Positions 1 through 6,493 of a stretch of DNA of 14,157 nucleotides are shown piece after piece (positions within the stretch are counted from its first letter, which is position 1; every line of letters begins with the position of its first letter). Source of the stretch: JACQFK01 sp036383955 (GTDB lineage: Bacteria > Planctomycetota > MHYJ01 > JACPRB01); assembly GCA_036383955.1 (NCBI GenBank), contig DASVNH010000070.1:1-14157 (forward strand). Direction: 5' to 3'. A program made the position numbers and the translations under genes. The notes beneath the pieces are model-generated. The model was given only the letters and a program-made list of their open reading frames with translations, was not told the origin of the DNA and ran no database searches.

Positions 1-255
1 GATGAGCGAGCGGAGCTCGTCGCCCGACATCCCCCGCCCCAGCGAGAGGCTCCACACGCCGCGCTGCTCGATCTCCTTCACCATGAAGGCGCCCGCGTCG
101 CCGAAGAACTTCCGGTCCGCCGGCTGGCCGTTGACGACCAGGTCCCCCTCGGCCACGCCCAGCGTCACCGCCGGCACCCGGCCCAGGAAGTCCATCCAGG
201 CCGCCATCGCCTGCTCGGTGGTCTCCTCCACCAGCGAGTGCCCCGGCGGATAGAG
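1..255 (-). repeat. Internal protein repeat unit B of the GGDEF-ATPase gene (cut by window edge)
   Basis: This stretch codes for residues 814-898. It starts LYPPGH, has VVNG at 853-856 with the Asn exactly 41 residues after the Leu, as in unit A, and reaches LRSLI at the window edge. The LYPPGH..VNG pattern is familiar from uncharacterised domains in Planctomycetota and deltaproteobacterial signalling and HEAT-type proteins; that comparison is from memory. Confidence 0.6.
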
Positions 256-2694
256 CTTCACGTTCTCCGTCGCCGTCTTCAGGGCCCGCAGCGCCGTCAG
301 CAGCCGCGGGATCTCGGCCGGCGGGACCGCCTCTTCGCCGCGGACGATGCCCACCCCGCCCCGGTCCGTCGACTGGTAGGCCTTCTGGAGGATGTCGAGC
401 CCCGCGACCGCCTTCTCGGTCAGGAACTGGTCCCAGTGGTCGGCCTTGGCGGCGACCGCGTTGAACGTCTCCCCGAACGCCTCCAGCAGGTCCCGCAGCC
501 GCTCCGGATCGAAGCCCTTGGCCAGCGTGAGCGACTCGATCAGGCGGTCCTGCAGCAGGGGGGCGAAGTCGACGGCCGACGGCAGGTCGGTCTCGACGCC
601 GTTGATCGTGAGGCCGTCGGCCGTCACCGTGAAGGTGACGCCCGGACCGGCGCCGAGGAGGGTCGCGACGGCCTGCTTGAGCTGGGCCTGGAACGTGTCG
701 CTCACCTGGCTCCGCTTCGGGTAGAGCCGGCCGATGCGCAGGGCCGCCCCGAACCAGCGCATCAGGTTGTTGGCGTGGACGAGCGACTCGGGCGAGAGCG
801 GATCCTTGATCAGGTCCAGGCGGGCCCGCCGCGGCGGGGCCTTCTTCGGGGGCTCGAGGAGCGTCGCGCGCCGCCGCGCCACGCCCTCGAAGTGCCGGGC
901 CCGCGCGTCCTGCCCCGCGCGGCCGTAGTGGAACGCCAGCTCGCCGGCGATGTGCGAGGTGTTCCCGCCGTGCCGCGCCTCCTGCACGACGCCGACCCGC
1001 GCGTGGATCTCCTTGCGCTCGCCGGCCTCCGCCGCCTCGAGCCGCACCCGGCGCGCGTGGGCCGCCGGGAAGGTCAGCATCTCGGAGCCCCATTCCGGCG
1101 ACGACAGCAGCCGCGCGCGGCGCGCCTCGTCGATGAGGTCGAGCATCTCGTTCTCGTCCTGGCCCATGACCTCCTGCAGCAGGTCCGGGTCCACCTGCAG
1201 GCCGATCACCGCCGCGCGCGCCAGCAGCGAGTTCGACCGCGCGGGCAGCGCGTCCGACACCGCCTTCACCGCCGCGTCGAGGTCCTGCGGCAGGTCGGTC
1301 CCCTCCAGCGAGGGGATCGTCCACACGCCGTCGACCAGCCGCACCTTCCCCTTCAGCAGCAGCGCGCGGATCGTCTCCTCGAGGTGCAGCGGATTGCCCT
1401 TCGCCGCCCGCACCAGCCGCGACGTCGCCTCCTCGGAGACTTTCGAGTCCGGCAGGATCGAGCGCAGGACCTTCTCCATCTCCTCCGGCGGCAGCGGCTG
1501 CAGCGACACCCGCGCCAGCGCCTGGACCCGCGCCCGGAAGAACTGCCCCGCCGGCGTCTCCCCCAGCGCCGTCGGCGGCTTCGCCGTCGCGCTCACGAAG
1601 AACATCGGCACCCGGCGGTCCATCGCCGCGCCCAGGACCTCCAGCGATCCCTCGTCGGCGTACTCGACCTCGTCCAGCGCCAGGAACAGCGGGCCCGTCT
1701 TCGCCAGCTCGTCCAGCAGCCCGCCCCAGGCCGCGAACGCGCCCTTCCCGAACTCCGGGATCACCACCCCCGACAGCTCCGCCGCGCCCGGGAAGTCGCG
1801 CACCATCACCGACAGCGCCGCCCGGCTCTCCACGGACAGCTTCGCGATCGCCTCGACGGCCAGCGCGCGGTCCGTCGCCAGCAGGTTCTCGACCATCTCG
1901 ACCAGCAGGCCGTACGGGAGGCCGAAGCGGTGCTCCTGCCCGACGGCCGACATCACCACGAAGCGCTCGGTGCGGCCCCAGAGGGCGAGCTCGCGCAGCA
2001 GCCGGGTCTTGCCGAATCCGGGCTCGCTCGTGATGAGGGCGAGGCGGGGGCCGACGTGACGGACGTCGGACGCCAGCTGCCGCAGGCGGGTCTGCTCTTC
2101 GACGCGGCCGACGATCACCGGGCAGGGCAGGCCGCGGAAGACGCCGATCTCGGCGAGGGCGGCCGGATCGAGCTCGCCGGACACGGCCACGCGGTTGCGG
2201 CCGGTCTGCTTGGCGACCATGACGGCGATCTCGACCGTCTCGATGAGCGCGGTCGGCGAGCGGCCGTCGAGGGGATACGCGGCCACCCCGGCCGAGGCGG
2301 TGACGCGGACGGCGGCCATCGTCGAGCCTTTTTCCGCGCCGATGCCGACCGGGCTCCGGGCGAGGGCCTCGCAGAGCCGGCGGGCCGCGGCCCCGCCGCC
2401 CTCGCGGTCGGCGTCGGGCACGAGGAGGGCGAAGGCGTCGAGGGCGTAGCGGAACAGGCCGTCGCCGGCCCCCGCCTCCTTCAGGCGGCGGCCGACTTCC
2501 GACAGCATCCGGTCCACCTGGGCGGGGACCATGCGTTCGCGGATCTTGCGCCAGTGGTCGATGTCGATCAGGACGAGCGCGCCGCGGCCCTCGATGACCC
2601 GCTCGCGGAGCGCGTGGAGCAGGGCCCGCCGGTTGGGAAGTCCGGTGATCGGATCCTTGAACAGCGGATCGTCCGGCACCTGGAAGGTCGCCAT
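1..2694 (-). CDS. Degenerate GGDEF - STAND ATPase signalling protein with two C-terminal repeat units (partial, 3' end outside window)
   Basis: The reading frame is open for 898 codons from ATG 2694 and leaves the window without a stop, so the C-terminus is missing. Residues 15-170 look like a GGDEF domain (DPITGLPNRR at 14-23, DID at 44-46), but the GGDEF signature reads ALDAF (84-88), the guanine-binding Asn is Arg52 and the inhibitory-site Arg is lost (Gly75, with Asp78 kept). Cyclase activity is therefore unlikely. Residues about 193-470 resemble a STAND/MalT-like AAA ATPase: VGR at 195-197, Walker A with PGFGKT at 225-230, and Walker B ending LALDE at 338-342. Residues 480-610 are helical. 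Two related units follow, from 657 and 814. No signal peptide or membrane segment is visible, so it is probably cytoplasmic. The start is preceded by GGGAGG and lies 16 bases after the kinase stop, implying one operon. PknK-type kinases and some adenylate cyclases carry this ATPase type; a direct partnership with the kinase is inference. Confidence 0.85.
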   Translation of the reverse strand, partial: MATFQVPDDPLFKDPITGLPNRRALLHALRERVIEGRGALVLIDIDHWRKIRERMVPAQVDRMLSEVGRRLKEAGAGDGLFRYALDAFALLVPDADREGGGAAARRLCEALARSPVGIGAEKGSTMAAVRVTASAGVAAYPLDGRSPTALIETVEIAVMVAKQTGRNRVAVSGELDPAALAEIGVFRGLPCPVIVGRVEEQTRLRQLASDVRHVGPRLALITSEPGFGKTRLLRELALWGRTERFVVMSAVGQEHRFGLPYGLLVEMVENLLATDRALAVEAIAKLSVESRAALSVMVRDFPGAAELSGVVIPEFGKGAFAAWGGLLDELAKTGPLFLALDEVEYADEGSLEVLGAAMDRRVPMFFVSATAKPPTALGETPAGQFFRARVQALARVSLQPLPPEEMEKVLRSILPDSKVSEEATSRLVRAAKGNPLHLEETIRALLLKGKVRLVDGVWTIPSLEGTDLPQDLDAAVKAVSDALPARSNSLLARAAVIGLQVDPDLLQEVMGQDENEMLDLIDEARRARLLSSPEWGSEMLTFPAAHARRVRLEAAEAGERKEIHARVGVVQEARHGGNTSHIAGELAFHYGRAGQDARARHFEGVARRRATLLEPPKKAPPRRARLDLIKDPLSPESLVHANNLMRWFGAALRIGRLYPKRSQVSDTFQAQLKQAVATLLGAGPGVTFTVTADGLTINGVETDLPSAVDFAPLLQDRLIESLTLAKGFDPERLRDLLEAFGETFNAVAAKADHWDQFLTEKAVAGLDILQKAYQSTDRGGVGIVRGEEAVPPAEIPRLLTALRALKTATENVKLYPPGHSLVEETTEQAMAAWMDFLGRVPAVTLGVAEGDLVVNGQPADRKFFGDAGAFMVKEIEQRGVWSLSLGRGMSGDELRSLI
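475..726 (-). repeat. Internal protein repeat unit A of the GGDEF-ATPase gene
   Basis: This stretch codes for residues 657-740. It starts with LYP, has an ING turn 41 residues later, and ends near LRDLL (733-737). The same layout recurs in unit B at 1-255, so the C-terminus appears to contain two diverged copies of one domain of about 85 residues. Confidence 0.6.
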
Positions 2695-2696
2695 CG

Positions 2697-2707
2697 CGCC
2701 GCCTCCC
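2697..2707 (-). promoter_or_regulatory. Ribosome binding site fixing the start of the GGDEF-ATPase gene
   Basis: Reading the minus strand, GGGAGG lies about 8 bases before ATG 2694, between that codon and the upstream kinase stop. It supports this ATG over any internal start. Confidence 0.6.
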
Positions 2708-2710
2708 GCC

Positions 2711-4717
2711 CTACTTCCCCAGCTTCGCGTGGATCCGCGCCGCCTCGTCCGCCAGCGGCGTGCCGCGCAGCGCGTCGAGGAGCGTCCGCGCCCGCGCGGC
2801 GTCGCCCGCGCAGAGATAGTAGACCGCCAGGCCCAGGCGGTCCTCGGGCGTCTTCGGCAGGCCGGCGGCGCGCGCGAGCGCCTCCATGCCCGCCGTCCCG
2901 ATCTCGGACCAGGCCATCGCGTCCGGCCCGGAGCCGGCGTCGAAGACCAGGCCGTCGGTCTTCACCCGCCACGCCTTCACCTGGAGCCAGGTCACGCCGC
3001 CCGCCTCCCAGCGGGGCAGGACGGGCTTCTCGCTTTCCACCGCGTCCGCCAGGCGCCGCTTGAAGCCCCGCAGGAACGCCGCGGAGGACTGCAGCTCCGG
3101 GACGCCGGAGTCGGCGGACGACAGGTCCGGCCGGAACCGGCCCAGGCGCGCGCGGTGCTCCGCGTCCGGGTCGCCCGGGATCGACATCGCCGAGACGACC
3201 GACCAGATCAGCCAGGCCCCCAGGAGCAGCACCACGCCCGCCACGATCACCTGCAGGCGGCCCCGGCGCCGGCGCTCGAGGCGCGCCACCGCCGCGAGAC
3301 GGCGCGACGTCGTGTGCCGGTCCTTCACGCGGATCATTTCCGCGACCGCCGGGTCCGGCGGCAGGACGCCCGACGCCGGCTGCCGCAGGATGGCCTCGAT
3401 GGCGCGCACGACCTCGATGGCGCTCTGCGGGCGCGCCGCGTGCTCCTTCTCGAGGCAGCGCATGCAGAGCGCCTCGAGGTCCGGCGGCGGCTGCGGGAGG
3501 TCCTTCGGCGCTTCGCCCGACTCCTGCTTCAGCCGCACCACCCGGCTCGGCGCGACCGGCGGCTCGTCCACCGCGCGCCGGAGGATCTCGTACATCGATC
3601 CGACGAACGGCGGCCGCCCCGCCAGGAGCTCGTAGAGGATCGCGCCCAGGCCGTAGACGTCCGTCCGCGCGTCGATCTGCTCGTCCGCGCCCGTCGCCTG
3701 CTCGGGCGCCATGTACGACGGCGTGCCGACGATCACGCCGGCGTCCGTGTGGATGTCGCCCAGCTGGCGGGCCAGGCCGAAGTCCAGCACGCAGACCCGG
3801 CCCTCCTTGGTCACGAAGACGTTGCCGGGCTTGAGGTCGCAGTGCAGGGTGGGAATGGGCCGCGTGTGCGCGTAGTGGAGCGCCCCGGCGGTCTGCAGGA
3901 GGATGTCGGTCCAGCGCTTCGGGTCCTCGTAGTAGGGCGAGAGCTTGCCGCGGCGCTGGGCGTCGAGCACCGCGTCGTGCAGGGACCAGCCGTCGAGGAA
4001 CTCCATGCTGATGTAGTACTCGCGGGCGACGCGGCCGATGTCGTAGACGGAGACGATGTTGGGGTGGCGCAGGCGGATGGCGTTATGGGCTTCGTTGAGC
4101 AGGCTCACGAGCCGGCTGTGGCGCTCCTCTTCGTCGCCGCGCGCGACCGGCTTGATGCGCTTGAGGGCGACGTACTGGTGGAGGTAGGTGTCCCAGGCGC
4201 GGAAGACCTCGGCGACGCCGCCGCGCCCGATCCTCTCGATGACGATGTACTTGCCGAAGCGCTTCTCGGGATTCTCGCGAAGGGCCGTGACTTCGTCCGG
4301 CACCGGCAGCGCGCTGCTGATGATGACCGAGGAGTCCGTCGACCGCGCGGGCATCCCGGCGGGCGGGGCCTGGAGGGCCCCTTCGCATTTCGCGCAGCCG
4401 TAGCCCACCGCGTCGGGCCGCGGGTCCACGTTGACGTAGACCACGCACTTGGGGCAGTAGAGCAGGAGGCGGTCCTGCTCGCCGAGCGCCTTGGCGACGG
4501 CCTCCCGCGTGATGAAGCCCTTCTGGACCAGGATCTCGCCCAGGCGCGGCGCGGTGCTGCCCTCCGCCTTCGCCCGGTCGGCCTGCGACTTCAGCGCCTC
4601 GTCCAGCTGCTCGCGCTTGAGGACTCCCGCCCGGACTAGAATCTCGCCGAGGTCGTGACGGTCGCCCGTCGCCGACTCGCGGCCGGACAGGGTGGTGGTG
4701 ACGTGTTCGGAAGACAT
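2711..4717 (-). CDS. Transmembrane Ser/Thr protein kinase with MshEN-like motifs and a zinc ribbon
   Basis: 668 residues from ATG 4717. Two 24-residue motifs of the MshEN type (cyclic-di-GMP-binding in MshE) lie at 22-45 (starts DLGEILV, ends Q) and 58-81 (starts RLGEILV, ends Q). A CPKC...CAKC zinc ribbon follows (Cys88, 91, 108, 111). The kinase domain spans about 157-445: glycine loop GRGGVAEV at 164-171, Lys186 in VALK, catalytic loop HCD at 292-294, DFG at 312-314, APE at 337-339. The usual Arg of HRD is Cys293, so this is a non-RD kinase; catalytic Asp294 is kept. A single membrane helix covers about 489-511, leaving an outer domain of about 155 residues with a TPR-like end (628-667). 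An ATG six codons upstream (4732) is possible, but a TATACT box sits directly before it and AAGGA precedes 4717, so I prefer 4717. Ligand binding is inferred from the motif only. Confidence 0.9.
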   Translation of the reverse strand: MSSEHVTTTLSGRESATGDRHDLGEILVRAGVLKREQLDEALKSQADRAKAEGSTAPRLGEILVQKGFITREAVAKALGEQDRLLLYCPKCVVYVNVDPRPDAVGYGCAKCEGALQAPPAGMPARSTDSSVIISSALPVPDEVTALRENPEKRFGKYIVIERIGRGGVAEVFRAWDTYLHQYVALKRIKPVARGDEEERHSRLVSLLNEAHNAIRLRHPNIVSVYDIGRVAREYYISMEFLDGWSLHDAVLDAQRRGKLSPYYEDPKRWTDILLQTAGALHYAHTRPIPTLHCDLKPGNVFVTKEGRVCVLDFGLARQLGDIHTDAGVIVGTPSYMAPEQATGADEQIDARTDVYGLGAILYELLAGRPPFVGSMYEILRRAVDEPPVAPSRVVRLKQESGEAPKDLPQPPPDLEALCMRCLEKEHAARPQSAIEVVRAIEAILRQPASGVLPPDPAVAEMIRVKDRHTTSRRLAAVARLERRRRGRLQVIVAGVVLLLGAWLIWSVVSAMSIPGDPDAEHRARLGRFRPDLSSADSGVPELQSSAAFLRGFKRRLADAVESEKPVLPRWEAGGVTWLQVKAWRVKTDGLVFDAGSGPDAMAWSEIGTAGMEALARAAGLPKTPEDRLGLAVYYLCAGDAARARTLLDALRGTPLADEAARIHAKLGK

Positions 4718-4734
4718 GGGTCCTTGCGGCATAA

Positions 4735-4740
4735 AGTATA
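4735..4740 (-). promoter_or_regulatory. Possible -10 box for the zinc-ribbon kinase
   Basis: The minus strand reads TATACT, five of six matches to TATAAT in a very GC-rich setting. Transcription would start near 4727-4729, inside the upstream ATG, which favours translation from ATG 4717. I see no convincing -35 box. Confidence 0.35.
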
Positions 4741-4819
4741 CAACCCCCGCCCGCGATCCCCTCCTTTATTGGAGCGATTTCCCTCCCCCGCGACGCCCCC
4801 CTTTTCTACCCTATCCCCC

Positions 4820-5113
4820 ATGTACTTCGTCTGCGTCCGCATGGAAGTCGCCCCCGACAAGCTCGACGCCTTCGTCGACCTCGTCCGCTTCAACGCCGCC
4901 CACTCCCGGAAGGAGCCGGCGTGCGTGAAGTTCGACGTCCTCCGCTCCGCCGACCAGCCCCTCCTCTTCCGCCTCCACGAAGTCTACAAGGACGAGGCCG
5001 GCTTCGCCGCCCACCAGGCCACCGCCCACTACGCCCGCTGGAAGGCCGAGATCGCCGGCCTGCTGTCGGCGCCCCGGACCAGCGAGAAGCTCAACGGCTT
5101 CGACCTCACATGA
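4820..5113 (+). CDS. LsrG/YgiN-like antibiotic biosynthesis monooxygenase (ABM) family protein
   Basis: 97 residues, the normal size for single-domain ABM proteins, a dimeric ferredoxin-like fold. The line FDVL (38-41), EVYKDE (54-59), H65 and HYARW (70-74), with a Pro-Arg near 85-86 and LNGF near the end, matches the pattern of LsrG (an AI-2 phosphate isomerase of 96 residues) and of YgiN-type quinol monooxygenases. No other lsr gene is present, so an AI-2 role should not be assumed. The start codon has no Shine-Dalgarno sequence; the leader is C-rich, and a weak TACCCT at 4807-4812 would give a nearly leaderless message. An upstream frame extension would cross the divergent promoter region and was not used. 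The stop overlaps the next start, so the two proteins are probably made together, perhaps acting on one small carbonyl or quinone compound (inference). Confidence 0.85.
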   Translation: MYFVCVRMEVAPDKLDAFVDLVRFNAAHSRKEPACVKFDVLRSADQPLLFRLHEVYKDEAGFAAHQATAHYARWKAEIAGLLSAPRTSEKLNGFDLT

Positions 5114-6216
5114 AGTTCGCGTTCCGCACCGCCGCGGAGATCCACTTCGGCCCCGGCGAGGCGAAGCGCCTCCCCGACCACGCCGCCCGCTTCGGAAAGC
5201 GCCCCTTCGTCGTCACCGGCTCCCGCGGGTTCGCGGGCCTCGACGGCCCCTCGGTCCGCGTCTCCGGAGAGCCGGACGTCGCGACCGTCGACGCCGCCGT
5301 GAAGATCTGCCGCGACGAAGGCTGCGACGTCGTCGTCGGCGTGGGCGGCGGCAGCGTCCTCGACACGGCGAAGGCCGTCGCCGGCATGGCGGCGAATCCC
5401 GGGAGCGTCGTCGAGTACCTGGAGGACGTCGGGACGAAGACGCTCGCCGCCGCGCCGCTGCCCTTCGTGGCCGCGCCGACGACGGCGGGCAGCGGCTCCG
5501 AGGCCACGCGCAACGCGGTGATCCGCGTCCCCGAGAAGGGCGTGAAGCGCAGCCTGCGCCACGACCTCCTGCTGCCGCGCGCGGCGGTCGTCGATCCCGA
5601 GCTCTCCGGCGCCGCCCCCCTCGGGGTGGCGGCGGCCGCGGGCCTCGACGCGCTGACCCACCTGATCGAGTCCTACACGTCGAACGGGGCGCAGGCCACC
5701 ACGGACGCGCTCGCCCTGCCGGGGGCGCGGATGGCCTTCCAGGCGCTGCGGGCGCTGGCGGCGGGAAAGGCGGACGGGGCCTCGAAGGAGGCGATGGCGC
5801 TGGCGAGCCTCTGGGGAGGGATCGCCCTCGCGAACGCGGGCCTGGGCGCGGTCCACGGCCTGGTCGCGCCGCTGGGCGGACGGCGGGCCATCGCCCACGG
5901 CAACGCCTGCGCCTGCCTGCTGGCGAGCACGGTCGCGGCGAACCTGGAGGCCCTGCGCGCGCGGTCGCCCGGAAATCCCGCGCTCGGCCGCTACGCGGCG
6001 ATCGCGGACGCCCTCGGAGAACGCTCGCCGGAGTCGCTCGTGGGGGCGCTCGACGGCCTCCGCCGGGATCTGGGCGTGCCCGCGCTGGCGGCGTTCGGCC
6101 TGCGGCGCGAGGACTTCCCCGCCATCGTGAAGGATTCCCGCGGCAGCAGCATGAAGTTCAACCCCATCGTCCTCACGGACGAGGAGCTGTCGGGGATCCT
6201 CGCCGCCAGCCTCTAG
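5110..6216 (+). CDS. Iron-containing (group III) alcohol dehydrogenase, maleylacetate reductase-like
   Basis: 368 residues, close to the family norm. The N-terminal dinucleotide domain has the GGGSVLDTAK signature at 79-88 and PTTAGSGSEAT at 123-133. All four expected metal ligands are present: Asp180 and His184 in the helix LDALTHLIES, His249 in GAVHG and His263 in AHGNA. The family reduces aldehydes or ketones, or oxidises alcohols, with NAD(P)H and usually Fe2+; maleylacetate reductases share the AVHG and HG motifs. The substrate cannot be assigned. No signal peptide is seen, so the enzyme should be cytoplasmic. ATG 5110 overlaps the preceding stop in an ATGA junction, which implies translational coupling and rules out longer in-frame starts inside the neighbour. 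Three bases after its stop the inverted-repeat element begins, which may also end transcription. Confidence 0.93.
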   Translation: MKFAFRTAAEIHFGPGEAKRLPDHAARFGKRPFVVTGSRGFAGLDGPSVRVSGEPDVATVDAAVKICRDEGCDVVVGVGGGSVLDTAKAVAGMAANPGSVVEYLEDVGTKTLAAAPLPFVAAPTTAGSGSEATRNAVIRVPEKGVKRSLRHDLLLPRAAVVDPELSGAAPLGVAAAAGLDALTHLIESYTSNGAQATTDALALPGARMAFQALRALAAGKADGASKEAMALASLWGGIALANAGLGAVHGLVAPLGGRRAIAHGNACACLLASTVAANLEALRARSPGNPALGRYAAIADALGERSPESLVGALDGLRRDLGVPALAAFGLRREDFPAIVKDSRGSSMKFNPIVLTDEELSGILAASL

Positions 6217-6218
6217 CG

Positions 6219-6271
6219 AAGGGCCAAGGACCAAAGACCAAGGACCAATCCATCCCCCCTCCCCCCGGGGG
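6219..6271 (+). repeat. Left arm of a 263-bp inverted-repeat element
   Basis: The arm contains units of the form NNNCCAA (GGGCCAA, GGACCAA, AGACCAA, GGACCAA), then a C-rich stretch and a CCCCCGGGGG palindrome at 6262-6271. Its reverse complement matches the right arm nearly throughout, with short length differences in the G-rich middle. It starts three bases after the dehydrogenase stop. Confidence 0.8.
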
Positions 6272-6381
6272 TGGCTAACACATAGGTAACAGGCGGTGTG
6301 GATTCTTTGGTCTTTCGCCTAAACGCCGGCATCCGAACCCAAATCATGTTCCCGGGCCTCCTTGCCGGAACTCGCGAGGGG

Positions 6382-6398
6382 CTTCATACTGAATGAAG
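6382..6398 (+). repeat. Small hairpin in the spacer
   Basis: CTTCAT and ATGAAG form a perfect 6-bp stem around a 5-base loop, directly before the ghost start at 6399. CATACT inside it is a weak -10-like sequence. A function is not shown. Confidence 0.35.
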
Positions 6399-6422
6399 AT
6401 GTCGCACATCGGGCGCGATGCG
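6399..6422 (+). repeat. Ghost copy of the start region of the following kinase gene
   Basis: These 24 bases match 6494-6517, the first eight codons of the kinase gene, at 20 of 24 positions; both begin ATGTCGCAC and share CGCGATG. The copy is 95 bases upstream, out of frame with the gene, and the right arm of the inverted repeat lies between the two copies. Confidence 0.55.
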
Positions 6423-6425
6423 TCC

Positions 6426-6481
6426 CCCCCGGGGGGCAAGGGGGGGGCGTCTTGGTCCTTGGTCATTGGCCCTTGGCCCTT
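6426..6481 (+). repeat. Right arm of the inverted-repeat element, ending in TTGGNCN heptads
   Basis: The arm begins with the CCCCCCGGGGGG palindrome (6425-6436), passes through a G-rich run and ends in 7-base units TTGGTCC, TTGGTCA, TTGGCCC, TTGGCCC (6452-6479). It pairs with the left arm at 6219-6271. It ends 12 bases before the kinase start, so it would shape the 5' leader of that message. Confidence 0.8.
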
Positions 6482-6493
6482 GGGGTCTTAGGC

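Larger units (their letters stand above)
6272..6425. other. Non-coding spacer between the inverted arms
   Basis: This stretch has no supportable gene. It holds GGCTAACACATAGGTAACAG at 6273-6292 with TAACA repeated in direct order, a stray TTTGGTC unit at 6307-6313, a small hairpin at 6382-6398 and a ghost gene start at 6399-6422. It could be the core of a small mobile element or a remnant of an insertion sequence; nothing here decides that. Confidence 0.5.

Noticed and set aside
238..3063. 941-codon open frame on the plus strand
   Set aside because: It is antisense to the GGDEF-ATPase gene; its product is Arg/His/Gln-rich with no domain pattern, as expected from GC-rich shadow frames.
2531..4639. 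702-codon open frame on the plus strand
   Set aside because: It lies opposite the zinc-ribbon kinase, whose motifs are unmistakable; the product is low-complexity and Arg-rich.
4742..4819. Promoter for the LsrG-like gene
   Set aside because: Only weak -10-like sequences (TTTATT, TACCCT) are present with no matching -35, so I do not list a site.
5029..6234. 401-codon minus-strand frame opposite the alcohol dehydrogenase
   Set aside because: The plus-strand frame carries all family motifs; the minus product has none.
6219..6481. CRISPR-like array
   Set aside because: The repeats are 7-base tandem units in inverted arms, without regularly spaced longer repeats or cas genes.
6362..6493. 44-codon N-terminal extension of the second kinase from a TTG
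   Set aside because: It would be encoded by the spacer, G/C homopolymers and heptads; the ATG at 6494 starts the recognisable helical domain.
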